A stretch of DNA of 64,000 nucleotides from Corynebacterium tuberculostearicum (lineage in GTDB: Bacteria; Actinomycetota; Actinomycetes; Mycobacteriales; Mycobacteriaceae), in NCBI RefSeq assembly GCF_030503735.1, contig NZ_CP073096.1, forward strand, positions 186,001 through 250,000, in the 5' to 3' direction. The position numbers and the translations under genes were made by a program. The first letter of the stretch is position 1, and every line of letters starts with the position of its first letter. The notes below the pieces were generated by a model, which saw nothing but the letters and a program-made list of their open reading frames with translations, searched no databases and was not told where the DNA came from. Below, piece after piece: positions 52,000-61,628 of the stretch.

Positions 52000-52059
52000 T
52001 TAACTCCCAGCCATCAACTTGCTTAGCCGTGCTGCCCGAGCCTTTTCTGGGGAGTGCTG

Positions 52060-53832
52060 CTACTTTAGTTTCTTGCGCAGCGGCTTAAATGCAGCCTTGA
52101 TGTCCTTAAAGGACTCGTTATACGCATCCAAAGCCTTTAGGCCGATGGTGCGCTCGCGCTGGTAGAGCAGGCCGTAGCCAAAGGTATTCTCACCGCGACG
52201 GCGGGCAGAATCTGCCAGCCCGAGCAGCTTATCTCGCGAGGTCACGGAATCCTGGAAATCACCGAGCACCGACTGCATCTGCTTGCAGGCCTTATATAGG
52301 CGCTTGGTCTTGAGATTGGTGGCAGAGCCTGCAGCTTCTGCCGCATAGCGCAACTTCTTAGCTGCCTTGCGCATATCGTGGAAATAGTCCTCGCGCTCGT
52401 GCAGGGACAGTTCTTGATTATCCCAGTTCTGCACGGCTTTCTTATGGCGCTTGACCAGCTTGTTGTAGGCCTTTTCTAGATGCTGGGCCATCACCGTGTC
52501 CATTTCCGCGGACTTTTCCTTGGCCTTCTTTTTCTCTGCCTTCTTTTCTGCTTTATCCGCGGCAGACTCGCTATGCTCAGCAGTTTCGGAAGAATGGACA
52601 GCATCAGCGTCCGCAGAGGTCGATTCTTCTGGCTGCGCAGCAGATTCGGAAGCGGAGCTTATAGCTTGCTCCTCCGCATCGCTGTCTACTGGGGTGGATT
52701 CCTGCTGCTTATCGGCTGTCGGCGGATCTGCGAGCAGACGGTCAAGGGACTCCAGTAGTTCGAGATAGCGCTCTGAATCCAGCGCCGCGATGACGCGGCG
52801 GTGCGCGCGGCGGTAGGCAGTACCCATGTCTTGGGCGATGTGTTCACGTGTGGATTCATCGAGGGTGTCAGAATCCTCGGAATCCAGCAGCTTTTGCCAG
52901 CGCTCTTCAACTACTTCTGCATCGCGCGCTACGCCTAGAATGCCGGCAAGTTCTTTGAGATCGGCTTCAATCTTTTCAATTTCTGGGCCAACAACAATGC
53001 CGTGGAAGGTCTGCAGATGGCTGCGCAACTCGCGGGTGGCCACCCGCATCTGGTGAACCGAGTCCCACTCATCACGGCGAACGCGTGGGTCATAGTCGAT
53101 GAGCTTGTCGCGGTTGGCTTGGAGCGCAGTGATTACCGCGGCGGCAGGGGAATCTGGGTCGACGTCTGGAGTTACCAAGGCTGGCGGCAGTGGGGCATTG
53201 GCATAGGAATCACCCAAGGCGGATTTCAACTTGGATGGGGAAGAGGAAACGCGCGCGCCGGCACCGATCAGGAGGGAGGTAGCGCGGCGAATAAACTGCG
53301 TTCCTTGTTCGGTGCCGGGAAGATCGCCGGCCAGCTCTACTTCCCACTCGCGCCACGACTGCTGCTGGCCGCCGGGGAGGAAGGAAAAGGCAGTGACGTG
53401 ATCATCGCAGAACTCAGCAACCGGCTTATTATCGGCATCCGCCAAGACCATCTCGGTGCGCTTATTATCCACCTGTGCAATGGGGCTGAGTTCGTTGTGG
53501 CGGATAATTGAGCGAACTTGGTGGAGAAGCTCTTCCGGTACCTCGTAGCGGCCATTGACGGGTTCGCCCAGCTCGGCGTGGATTTCGGTGCGGCCTGCCT
53601 CACTAGGAATTTTGATGTGCCAGCCATCATCGTTGCCGCCGGTGCGGCGGCGCAGAGTGACCTTGGCGTGGGTAAGGCGGAGATCCTCAGTGTCGTAATA
53701 GATGGCAGAAAGCGCGTGGTGGCGCGTGTCCGCAACGTGGTCAACTCCCTCGAGGCGAGTCAGTTCAGGGAGCTGAGTGGACTCGGCTACGGAGAATTTC
53801 GCTTCAACTTCGAGAAAAGACTGTGTAGACAT
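52060..53832 (-). CDS. CYTH and CHAD domain protein
   Basis: The product is 590 residues. The CYTH domain (~1-200) opens with EVEAKF (ExExK, Glu8, Glu10, Lys12), a metal-triphosphate binding motif. The CHAD domain (~225-590) has HQMRVATRELRSHLQTF and HDMRKAAKKLRYAAEAAG, His/Arg/Lys-rich helices that bind polyphosphate. A ~90-residue acidic and Lys-rich insertion (~370-450) splits it. The protein may hydrolyse or bind inorganic polyphosphate. It stands alone on the minus strand. Confidence 0.93.
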   Translation of the reverse strand: MSTQSFLEVEAKFSVAESTQLPELTRLEGVDHVADTRHHALSAIYYDTEDLRLTHAKVTLRRRTGGNDDGWHIKIPSEAGRTEIHAELGEPVNGRYEVPEELLHQVRSIIRHNELSPIAQVDNKRTEMVLADADNKPVAEFCDDHVTAFSFLPGGQQQSWREWEVELAGDLPGTEQGTQFIRRATSLLIGAGARVSSSPSKLKSALGDSYANAPLPPALVTPDVDPDSPAAAVITALQANRDKLIDYDPRVRRDEWDSVHQMRVATRELRSHLQTFHGIVVGPEIEKIEADLKELAGILGVARDAEVVEERWQKLLDSEDSDTLDESTREHIAQDMGTAYRRAHRRVIAALDSERYLELLESLDRLLADPPTADKQQESTPVDSDAEEQAISSASESAAQPEESTSADADAVHSSETAEHSESAADKAEKKAEKKKAKEKSAEMDTVMAQHLEKAYNKLVKRHKKAVQNWDNQELSLHEREDYFHDMRKAAKKLRYAAEAAGSATNLKTKRLYKACKQMQSVLGDFQDSVTSRDKLLGLADSARRRGENTFGYGLLYQRERTIGLKALDAYNESFKDIKAAFKPLRKKLK

Positions 53833-53968
53833 TCACGTACCTTTTACTTTCTAGACCTAGTAAATCTCACCGGCGATCCTACCTGTTATAGCCTCGTCGC
53901 GGCGCCACTTTTGGTTTCCGTTGGCTGATAGGGAACGGGAGGCGAGGATGGTCTTGAGCAGGGAAAAA

Positions 53969-55027
53969 CTACTGCGTAATTTCTGGAATTGGTCCGATTC
54001 CTGAGGCGTCACCGCCAAAGTGAGACCTATCGGCCGCCGCAATGCCATCGTTGATGCCATGGAGGCTGTTCATAGATAGCGACATCTCCGTCAGATTTGG
54101 GAAGAGACGGTTGCGAGTCTCGATGGCATGATCGGTGCGTGCCTGCAGTGCAGGAAGGGTCCGGGTAATTACAGCATCTGCATGGTGTGCGCAGTACTGA
54201 GACTCACGCAGGTTATCTTTGAATCCGTCCTCATTGGCTTGGGCTAGTAGTTCCCCAATGCGTGCGGCGTAGGAAAGGCGGAAGCTGCGCCGGTAGGCTG
54301 CGGTGGTATTGGTGGCGCGGGCAATTTCGGCACCGTCGCCGTTGCGCATGAACCAATCGCATTGGCGGTTGAGGGAGGCGAAAAGGTCAGCGCAATGTGC
54401 GGCGTCAGCAGGAGCACCAATCACGCAGGCCAAGCCCTTGCCATGGATGAGGAGGGTCGTGCACCCATTGGCATCGGAAATTGTGCTGAGCAGCGAAGCT
54501 TGGTGCTTGATATAGGGCGAGTGGATGTGCACGCGATGAGAAATCAGGTCTGGGAGATTGGAGGTGAGCAGGTCCTCAATACGATATTTTTGCTGCAAGG
54601 ACTGGGCCTTGGAGATCAGCACTTCAGCCTCATCTTCAAAACTGGTGGATTCTGCTTTGCGCAAGAGGCCTAAGACCTTTTCACGGATTTTGCGCTGCTT
54701 ATCGCTAAGCCCGTCTTCCCGCAGGGATTCACCAGACGCTAATAGCTCGGTATCGCGCAGCCTAGGTAGGTGGATAAGTTCTTTAACGATGGCGCGCAGC
54801 TTATCGCGCGGGATGAAATTCTCCTTTGGTGGAGCCATTTGCAGCCAGGCTTTGCGCAGCGCAGGTGAGGTAATCCGTGCCGGAACATGCGGGCTTGCAC
54901 GATAGATGATGGGATAGGCATGCGAGCCTAAGACGTGTTCTAAATCCGCCGGTGCCCAGCCATGTTGCGCGGCGGTGATGAGGCGTTCGATTACGTGAGC
55001 AGATAGATCGTCGCAGTGAGTGGTCAT
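53969..55027 (-). CDS. DUF2786-domain protein
   Basis: The product is 352 residues. The segment SDKQRKIREKVLGLLRKAES then TSFEDEAEVLISKAQSLQQKY (~110-150) is the DUF2786 core, found in proteins of unknown function from phage and actinobacteria. The C-terminal ~170 residues are helical with AYRRSFRLSYAARIGELL. ATG 55027 is chosen because AAAGGACGAAGG precedes it; a longer frame to 55234 runs across the region that serves as glnA2 promoter. Confidence 0.75.
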   Translation of the reverse strand: MTTHCDDLSAHVIERLITAAQHGWAPADLEHVLGSHAYPIIYRASPHVPARITSPALRKAWLQMAPPKENFIPRDKLRAIVKELIHLPRLRDTELLASGESLREDGLSDKQRKIREKVLGLLRKAESTSFEDEAEVLISKAQSLQQKYRIEDLLTSNLPDLISHRVHIHSPYIKHQASLLSTISDANGCTTLLIHGKGLACVIGAPADAAHCADLFASLNRQCDWFMRNGDGAEIARATNTTAAYRRSFRLSYAARIGELLAQANEDGFKDNLRESQYCAHHADAVITRTLPALQARTDHAIETRNRLFPNLTEMSLSMNSLHGINDGIAAADRSHFGGDASGIGPIPEITQ

Positions 55028-55219
55028 AAACCTTCGTCCTTTAAGAGGTGTACGTGTGTTCGCTTGCCCACTTAGCAAAGCATGCTCACCAATCGGTTCC
55101 TGAGGTAAAAGCCCCCGCCAGCTACCCCCTCGATGCTCTTGCGACCTGTGCATTTCGCCCAAGAAAAACTGTCGTATGAACTGCACATCCCTCGGGGGAG
55201 AGCCGGTAAGGTTTAGGGC

Positions 55220-56557
55220 ATGAATAGCCAACACGAATTTGTCTTGCGCACCGTTGAAGAACGCGATATCCGCTTTATCCGCTTGTGGTTTACGGATATT
55301 TTGGGCGCCCTCAAATCCGTGGTTATGAGCCCGTCCGAGCTGGAATCGGCCTTTGAAGAAGGTGTTGGCTTTGATGGTTCTTCCGTAGAAGGTTTCTCCC
55401 GCATCTCCGAGTCAGACACCATTGCGCTGCCGGATCCTTCTACCTTCCAGATCCTGCCCTTTGACTTGGATGAGCCGGACCTGCAATCGGCCCGCATGTT
55501 TTGCGATATTGCGCAGCCAGATGGCCAGCCATCCATGGTGGATCCACGTCATATCCTCCGCCGCCAGGTCACCGAGGCCGCCAATGATGGTTTTACGTGT
55601 ATGGCTTCGCCAGAAATCGAGTTCTACCTATTTGAGCGCGGCCGCGAGCTTACGGACTTGGTGCCGACCGATAACGGTGGCTACTTCGACCAATCAACGC
55701 ACGATACTGCACCTCTCTTTCGCCGAAAAGCGATGCTAGCGCTGGAATCGCTAGGAATCGCCACGGAGTTTAGCCACCACGAAACCGCGCCGGGACAGCA
55801 AGAAATTGACCTGCGCCATGCGGACGTGCTGACCATGGCCGATAACATTATGACCTTCCGGCATGTCATCAAACAGGTGGCCACCAATTCCAATGTGCGC
55901 GCAACCTTTATGCCGAAGCCTTTTGAGCATCTGCCTGGTTCTGGCATGCATACGCACTTGAGCCTCTTTGAAGGCCAATCAAATGCCTTCCATGATCCGG
56001 ATGATGAATTTTCCTTGTCCCAGACCGGCCGGCAATTTATCGCCGGCATTCTGGAACACTCCACGGAGATGTCCGCCATAGTTAACCAATGGACCAACTC
56101 TTATAAGCGCCTCATGTTCGGCAACGAGGCCCCAGGGGCTGCTACGTGGGGCGTGTCTAATCGCTCTGCGCTGGTGCGTGTTCCTACGTACCGGCTTAGC
56201 AAGGAGGAATCACGCCGAGTGGAAATCCGCTCTATCGATGCTTCCATGAACCCCTACTTGGGCTATGCGGTTCTTCTGGCAGCTGGCTTGCGCGGAATCC
56301 GGGAAGGTTACGAGCTCGATGAACCGGCCGAAGATGATGTCCACCAGCTCACTCGCCACGAGCGCCGAGCGATGGGATATAAGGATCTTCCCACTAGCCT
56401 GGATCAGGCCTTGCGCGAATTCGAAAAGTCCGAGTTCATGGCGGAGGTTCTAGGTGAGCACGTCTTTGAGTTCTTCCTGCGCTCCAAGTGGGACGAGTGG
56501 CATCACTATCAGAGCCAAATTACCACCTTTGAGCTGCGCAATAACCTGAACTTCTAG
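55220..56557 (+). CDS. glnA2: Glutamine synthetase, GlnA2 type
   Basis: The product is 445 residues. VGFDGSSVEGF (~50-60) is the beta-grasp block, ASPEIEFYLFE (~129-139), MPKPFEHLPGSGMHTHLSLF (~231-250) and NRSALVRVPTYR (~313-324) form the active site that joins ammonia to glutamate with ATP. The loop where GlnA1 enzymes carry the adenylylated Tyr in NLY reads EPAEDDVHQLTRHERR here and has no Tyr, so GlnE is not expected to modify this protein. It is followed after 7 bases by glnE, as in other corynebacteria. Confidence 0.93.
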   Translation: MNSQHEFVLRTVEERDIRFIRLWFTDILGALKSVVMSPSELESAFEEGVGFDGSSVEGFSRISESDTIALPDPSTFQILPFDLDEPDLQSARMFCDIAQPDGQPSMVDPRHILRRQVTEAANDGFTCMASPEIEFYLFERGRELTDLVPTDNGGYFDQSTHDTAPLFRRKAMLALESLGIATEFSHHETAPGQQEIDLRHADVLTMADNIMTFRHVIKQVATNSNVRATFMPKPFEHLPGSGMHTHLSLFEGQSNAFHDPDDEFSLSQTGRQFIAGILEHSTEMSAIVNQWTNSYKRLMFGNEAPGAATWGVSNRSALVRVPTYRLSKEESRRVEIRSIDASMNPYLGYAVLLAAGLRGIREGYELDEPAEDDVHQLTRHERRAMGYKDLPTSLDQALREFEKSEFMAEVLGEHVFEFFLRSKWDEWHHYQSQITTFELRNNLNF

Positions 56558-56564
56558 GAGAATA

Positions 56565-59500
56565 ATGCGTCCTGCTGTTGTGCCTTCGCCGGCCATGCTT
56601 GGCCTTACCCGCTCGCATGCTGCCCAGGATATTGAGCAGCTGGGGTGGAAGAATCCGGAATCGGTGGATCTACTGTGGACCCTCGCTGCCGTGGGTGACC
56701 CAGATTTAGCCCTTAACAACCTGATCCGCATTTATGAACAAGCCCCTGAGCTAGACGATGCCGTGCGCTCCAATGAAACTTTGCGTGTGCGTCTCTTTTC
56801 CTTGCTGGGCGCGTCGACTGCCTTTGGAGATCACCTCGCGGCGAACCCTGAGTTGTGGCGGGAGTTAGAAAAGCCTCTTCCGCAGTCCGAAGAGATGCTG
56901 CAGAGCATGCTCAGCGCCGTGGACGCCCAGCCTGCGGACTTTGCTACTGACCTTGACCGACCCGATCCAGCGCGCGAGGATTTATCTGCGCCGGGCACCT
57001 ATCGCGCCGGAGACGGTGAACATAAGCAGGCGTTGCGCACGACGTACCGCACATTAATGATGCGCATTGCCGCTTGCGATGTGGCGGGCACCTTCCACGC
57101 GCGAAAAGGCCAGAGCAGGCCGCAGCCGGAGGTAGGGTTCCGCCAGGTGACTGCATTGACCACCGCGCTTGCCGACGCCGCCTTAACCGCCTCCCTTGCC
57201 TGTGCCGTGCGCACCGTCTACGGCGATGAACCCCTAGATGCCCAGCTGGCAGTTATGGCGATGGGCAAGTGTGGCGCCGGAGAGCTGAACTATATCTCCG
57301 ACGTGGACGTCATTTTCGTCGGCAGCGAGGCAACCCCACGAGCTACGCGGCTTGCAGCGGAGTTCAACCGGATTGGATCCGCCACTTACTTTGAGGTGGA
57401 CCCGAACCTGCGTCCCGAAGGGAAATCGGGCGCTTTAGTACGCACCTTGGAATCACACGTAACTTACTACAAGCGGTGGGCAGAAACCTGGGAATTCCAA
57501 GCGCTGCTTAAAGCCCGCGCGATGACAGGATACCTGCCGTTGGGCCAAGACTATTTAGAACAAATTCGGCCGATGGTGTGGACGGCCTCGCAGCGCAAAT
57601 CCTTCGTTGAGGATGTCCAAGCTATGCGCCGCCGAGTGCTCGCAAACGTGCCTGATGAACTCAAGCATCGCGAGCTTAAGCTGGGGGTGGGCGGCCTGCG
57701 CGATATCGAGTTTGCAGTTCAACTTCTGCAATTGGTCCATGGTCGTTCCGATGAAACGTTGCGCGCGCTGTCCACAGCGGAGTCCTTGGAGGCACTGATT
57801 TCGGCTGGGTATGTGGGTCGGGAAGATGGCACGCAGCTCATCGAGGCCTATGAATTCCTGCGGCTGCTCGAGCACCGTCTGCAGCTAGAACGCTTCCGGC
57901 GCACCCATACGCTTCCGGAGAAGGAAGATGAAGACGGGATGAAGTGGCTGGCGCGCATCGCCGGCTTTTATCCACAAGGCACCAAATCGGCGGCCGAGCG
58001 CATGCTTTCACACCTGCGCCGTATTCGCCTGCGCATCTCCGAGCTGCACTCGCGACTGTTTTACCGGCCGCTGCTCAATTCTGTGGTCACCATGTCCTCC
58101 GATGAGCTTAAGCTCTCGCCGGAGGCCGCTAAGCTGCAGCTGGCTGCGCTGGGGTATAACTATCCGGATCGCGCATTTGAGCACCTGACCTCGCTGGCGG
58201 CGGGGACCTCACGCAAGGCGCGTATTCAAGCGATTTTGCTGCCTACCTTGATGGAATGGCTAGCCGATACCGCAGACCCGGACATGGGCCTGTTGAACTA
58301 TCGCAAGCTTTCGGAAGCCGCGAATGACAGGTCGTGGTTCTTGCGCATGCTGCGCGATGAAGGGATTGTGGGCCAGCGGCTCATGCATATCCTGGGTACC
58401 TCCCCGTTTACCGCGGACTTGATTATTAGCGCGCCGGATTCGGTCAAGCAGCTTTCCGACGGCGCCACCGGCCCCAAACTATTAGAAACCAAGCCCGAAC
58501 AGGTCTCCAAGGCGTTGGTAAATTCCAGTAAGCGCCATGCCGATCCGGATAAAGCGGTGGCGGTGGCCCGGTCACTGCGCCGGGTGGAACTAGCCCGCAT
58601 TGCCAGCGCGGATTTGCTGGGATTTATGCCAGTCAAACAGGTCTGCCACGAGCTTTCTACCATTTGGGACGCCGTGCTTGAGGCTGCACTTCGCGCCGAG
58701 GTACGCGCTTGGCGCCTAGTAAACGAAGACGCGGAGCCACCGGCGCGCATCGCCGTCATCGGCATGGGCCGACTCGGGGGCATGGAGCTGGGCTTCGGCT
58801 CAGACGCGGATGTGCTCATAGTAGCCGAATCCACTGAAGAAGCCGATTCTAGCGCGGAAGGTGAAGCGGTGAAGTGGGCCATCGGGATCGTCGATAAGCT
58901 CCGGCGCCGGCTGTCCAAACCCTCCGGCGATCCACCACTGGATGTCGATCTAGGCTTGCGGCCGGAAGGACGCTCCGGTGTGGTGGCGCGCACCATTGCC
59001 TCCTATGAGCGCTACTACCGTGAGTGGGGCGAGTCTTGGGAGATTCAGGCCTTATTGCGCGCAGCCTTCGTAGCCGGAGATAAGGAAGTAGGAGATCGCT
59101 TCATGGCAATGATCGATGGTTTCCGGTATCCAGAAAGTGGTGCCAGTGCGTCTACCATCCGCGATATTCGTCGCATGAAGGCCCGCGTGGACAATGAGCG
59201 CCTGCCGCGCGGCGCGGACCGCAATACCCACACCAAGCTTGGCCGCGGTGCGCTGACGGATATTGAATGGACGGTGCAGCTGCTAACGATGATGCATGCC
59301 CACGAGCATGCGGAACTGCACGACCCTTCTACGCTGCACGTACTCGATGCCTTAGAAGAAACCGCCATTCTTTCCGCCGAGCAAGTCTCCGATCTGCGCG
59401 AAGCCTGGCTCACGGCCACCGATGCCCGTAATGCGCTGGTGCTGGTGCGCGGCAAGCGCGTGGACCAGCTGCCCGGTCCTGGACCGCAGCTAGCGCAAGT

Positions 59501-59633
59501 AGCCGGAGCTGCTGGCTGGCCGCCGGAGGATAACCAGGAGTTTCTAGAGAACTATTTGAAACTCACCCGGCACGCCCGCAAAGTAGTAGATGAGGTCTTT
59601 TGGGGCGAGGAGGAATCCTTCGAGCATTCTTAG
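56565..59633 (+). CDS. glnE: Glutamine synthetase adenylyltransferase / deadenylase
   Basis: The product is 1022 residues with two nucleotidyltransferase domains. The N-terminal one has MGKCGAGELNYISDVDVIFV (~229-248) and removes AMP; the C-terminal one has MGRLGGMELGFGSDADVLIV (~736-755) and adds it, normally to GlnA1 under PII control. GGLRDIEFAVQLLQL and RGALTDIEWTVQLLT are the paired helices after each. GlnE lies 7 bases past glnA2. Its substrate, GlnA1, is not in the window. Confidence 0.95.
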   Translation: MRPAVVPSPAMLGLTRSHAAQDIEQLGWKNPESVDLLWTLAAVGDPDLALNNLIRIYEQAPELDDAVRSNETLRVRLFSLLGASTAFGDHLAANPELWRELEKPLPQSEEMLQSMLSAVDAQPADFATDLDRPDPAREDLSAPGTYRAGDGEHKQALRTTYRTLMMRIAACDVAGTFHARKGQSRPQPEVGFRQVTALTTALADAALTASLACAVRTVYGDEPLDAQLAVMAMGKCGAGELNYISDVDVIFVGSEATPRATRLAAEFNRIGSATYFEVDPNLRPEGKSGALVRTLESHVTYYKRWAETWEFQALLKARAMTGYLPLGQDYLEQIRPMVWTASQRKSFVEDVQAMRRRVLANVPDELKHRELKLGVGGLRDIEFAVQLLQLVHGRSDETLRALSTAESLEALISAGYVGREDGTQLIEAYEFLRLLEHRLQLERFRRTHTLPEKEDEDGMKWLARIAGFYPQGTKSAAERMLSHLRRIRLRISELHSRLFYRPLLNSVVTMSSDELKLSPEAAKLQLAALGYNYPDRAFEHLTSLAAGTSRKARIQAILLPTLMEWLADTADPDMGLLNYRKLSEAANDRSWFLRMLRDEGIVGQRLMHILGTSPFTADLIISAPDSVKQLSDGATGPKLLETKPEQVSKALVNSSKRHADPDKAVAVARSLRRVELARIASADLLGFMPVKQVCHELSTIWDAVLEAALRAEVRAWRLVNEDAEPPARIAVIGMGRLGGMELGFGSDADVLIVAESTEEADSSAEGEAVKWAIGIVDKLRRRLSKPSGDPPLDVDLGLRPEGRSGVVARTIASYERYYREWGESWEIQALLRAAFVAGDKEVGDRFMAMIDGFRYPESGASASTIRDIRRMKARVDNERLPRGADRNTHTKLGRGALTDIEWTVQLLTMMHAHEHAELHDPSTLHVLDALEETAILSAEQVSDLREAWLTATDARNALVLVRGKRVDQLPGPGPQLAQVAGAAGWPPEDNQEFLENYLKLTRHARKVVDEVFWGEEESFEHS

Positions 59634-59730
59634 AGTTGCCCTAGAGATTCGCTGTGTTCACCATCGTGGCCTTACGTTTTGCACTGCCGGACTCTAGAGT
59701 GGGATGGAAAAGAGAAAGGACTGGCTAGGT

Positions 59731-60075
59731 ATGTCTTTTAAGCTGCAACTCGATGTGGATAATGCGACCGTGGGAGAGCTATCCGCGCTGCTTTCTGCTG
59801 CGCGCGCCGCAGGGGTGCGGGAAGGCGACTCGCTTGATCTAGATGACACCACGCTGACTATTGAGGTATCCATGCCAAGGGAAGAAAAGCCAGCGCCACC
59901 GCGTCCAGAATCCTCGCCCCATGATTCCCGTCAGGCACCTCGCTCGTGGGGCCGTGCTGACCGCATCGGGGAGGCTACCATTCGTTCCATCATCGATGCG
60001 CTAAATGATCGCGGCGAGCACCCACGCGGCAATGACTACGGTTCCTTTGGCGATGGCGCTGGGTACCATGACTAA
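59731..60075 (+). CDS. Hypothetical protein
   Basis: The product is 114 residues. The first half (LQLDVDNATVGELSALLSAA, DSLDLDDTTLTIEVS) alternates strand and helix; the second is Pro/Arg-rich and probably disordered. No signal or membrane segment. ATG 59731 follows AAAGGA; a start at 59704 is possible. It overlaps the next gene by 8 bases, so the two are cotranslated. I do not recognise the family. Confidence 0.65.
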   Translation: MSFKLQLDVDNATVGELSALLSAARAAGVREGDSLDLDDTTLTIEVSMPREEKPAPPRPESSPHDSRQAPRSWGRADRIGEATIRSIIDALNDRGEHPRGNDYGSFGDGAGYHD

Positions 60076-60535
60076 GCTCAGCAGCGCTAACCGGAATAAG
60101 CTGGTTTACCTGTGGACCTTCGTGGCCGTAGCCATCATTTTGGCCATTGCAGTAGGAGCGTGGGCCACTAACCGTCATAAGCCACCGAAAGGTGCGTTGA
60201 CCGTGGGCGAGGCCGTGGCCGGCGGTGTGGTGCAAGAAGACATGCCCGCGCAGGTCAACGGCGCCATCAGAGAGGATGATTCCACCGACGCTAACCGCGT
60301 AACCTCCCTAGCCAAGGCATTGGGGATCCCGCTTAACTCCGTGCCGCGCGATATTACCCAGACCGAAAACGGCAAGTCTGATGTCCGCGCCTATCTAGAG
60401 CGCGAGCTCAACAGCGCCGTTGAAGCCGGAGATATTAGCGAATCCGATGAAAAGTCGATCCTTGTAGCTTTCGAGCGGGGACTTGTCATGCCGGCTAGCG
60501 ACGGCATAGTAGCTAGAAGTTACCCGGCTAATTAA
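60068..60535 (+). CDS. Membrane-anchored hypothetical protein
   Basis: The product is 155 residues with one N-terminal membrane helix (LVYLWTFVAVAIILAIAVGAWA, ~12-33). The rest is a soluble, probably extracytoplasmic domain of helical, acidic character (SLAKALGIPLNSVPRDI, VRAYLERELNSAVEAGDISE). No Cys. It starts inside the end of the preceding gene. Function unknown. Confidence 0.7.
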   Translation: MTKLSSANRNKLVYLWTFVAVAIILAIAVGAWATNRHKPPKGALTVGEAVAGGVVQEDMPAQVNGAIREDDSTDANRVTSLAKALGIPLNSVPRDITQTENGKSDVRAYLERELNSAVEAGDISESDEKSILVAFERGLVMPASDGIVARSYPAN

Positions 60536-60680
60536 CCTGTCGGCACTTCGCGGATTCGGGGCGAAGATTCAGGCAACAAGCAGCATGGCGGCATGGCCTT
60601 GGCAGCAATTCTTCCTAAGGTGAGACATCACAAATTGGTAACGAGCGCGATGCTCGATATCGAAGCCTCTGGAGGAAACT

Positions 60681-60899
60681 ATGACTTTCAAGACCACGTT
60701 GTCGACCGCGGTGGGAGTAATCGCCGCCATCGCTATCCCCATTACCGGCGGAGTGGGAGTGGCCTATGCCGTCAATACCGTTCCGGCCGATGCCATCGCT
60801 CCATCGCTACCTTCCGGTAATCTAGAGAATCACCTGAAGACCCTCGTCGCGGCCGCCTCGCATGCAGATGCGCTACACGTGCTTGATGAGGTGAATTAA
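60681..60899 (+). CDS. Small secreted protein
   Basis: The product is 72 residues. A signal peptide runs to AYA near residue 29 (TTLSTAVGVIAAIAIPITGG, then VGVAYA), leaving about 43 residues rich in Ala, His and Leu. TGGAGGAAA precedes the ATG at ideal spacing, which supports translation. It is 10 bp before the ATPase gene. Function unknown. Confidence 0.7.
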   Translation: MTFKTTLSTAVGVIAAIAIPITGGVGVAYAVNTVPADAIAPSLPSGNLENHLKTLVAAASHADALHVLDEVN

Positions 60900-60909
60900 T
60901 CTAGGGCCC

Positions 60910-61620
60910 ATGCTGGTTGATGCCCTGAGTCTGAAATTTAAGCCCGATGACTATCGTGCTGAATTGCCCGTCTTTGACTACCTGGATGATGTGGGCAGCT
61001 TTTCATTGCGCAGTCCGGTGACCGTGTTTGTAGGCGAGAACGGCATTGGAAAATCTAGCCTGCTAGCCGGCCTTGCTAGCGATTTAGGCTGCTCGCCAGA
61101 AGGCGGAAGGATGGATGATCCGGATGAGATCGTTCCTCGCAGTCCCATACGCTGCAACACGGAGGAAGTTATCCAACGCGCATACTTTCTGCGTGCCGAA
61201 AAGCATGAGTACCTCGTCGAACGCGGGGATTCCGCGGCCGAGCGAGGAGGGCGCTCCACATTGCCACAGAACATGGATTTAGCGCGCCGTTCGCACGGTC
61301 AATCCGTCTTTGACTTGCTCTATGAGCACATCAACGGGGAAGGAGTGTATATCCTCGACGAGCCAGAATCCGGCCTTTCTGTAATCCGGCAGCTAGCCCT
61401 CGTAGGGGAGATCGCTCAGGCGGTAGATCGTGGGGCACAGGTCATCATCGCCACGCATTCGCCCATTCTCCTAGCCTGTCCTGGCGCGGACATCGTGGAG
61501 TTAAACGATACGGGCTTTGAACGCATCTCTTTTGATGAGGCCGAAGCTGTCGCGGCCACCCGAGAGCTTCTGGCGGATCCAGAAGGAACGATTCGCTTCA
61601 TTCTCAATCCGGAGGAATAG
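60910..61620 (+). CDS. AAA/ABC-type ATPase of the RecF-like group
   Basis: The product is 236 residues. VTVFVGENGIGKSSLLAGLA (~37-56) is Walker A, RRSHGQSVFDLLYEHI (~119-134) the signature, GVYILDEPESGLS (~138-150) Walker B, and VIIATHSPILLACPGADIVEL (~177-197) the H-loop. There are no membrane helices. Stand-alone ATPases of this type often act in phage defence, DNA repair or as transporter parts; no partner is adjacent except small membrane and secreted proteins, so the role is open. Confidence 0.85.
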   Translation: MLVDALSLKFKPDDYRAELPVFDYLDDVGSFSLRSPVTVFVGENGIGKSSLLAGLASDLGCSPEGGRMDDPDEIVPRSPIRCNTEEVIQRAYFLRAEKHEYLVERGDSAAERGGRSTLPQNMDLARRSHGQSVFDLLYEHINGEGVYILDEPESGLSVIRQLALVGEIAQAVDRGAQVIIATHSPILLACPGADIVELNDTGFERISFDEAEAVAATRELLADPEGTIRFILNPEE

Positions 61621-61628
61621 AGCAGGGT

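Noticed and set aside
52480..52768. Hydrophobic plus-strand frames inside the CYTH-CHAD gene.
   Set aside because: They arise from the complement of the acidic/Lys-rich insertion of the real gene.
53857..53968. Possible short gene between the CYTH-CHAD and DUF2786 genes.
   Set aside because: Only about 110-135 bp, no ribosome-binding site, no recognisable peptide.
5764..57179. The 13-mer GGCGTCGGCAAGC (or its complement GCTTGCCGACGCC) occurs exactly at six places (about 5764, 9491, 10288, 11742, 28665, 57167) and nearly at others, far more than chance.
   Set aside because: Most copies encode Leu-Ala-Asp-Ala with preferred codons, in different genes and on both strands, and one is half of a terminator stem. 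Codon bias explains it better than an uptake or segregation signal.
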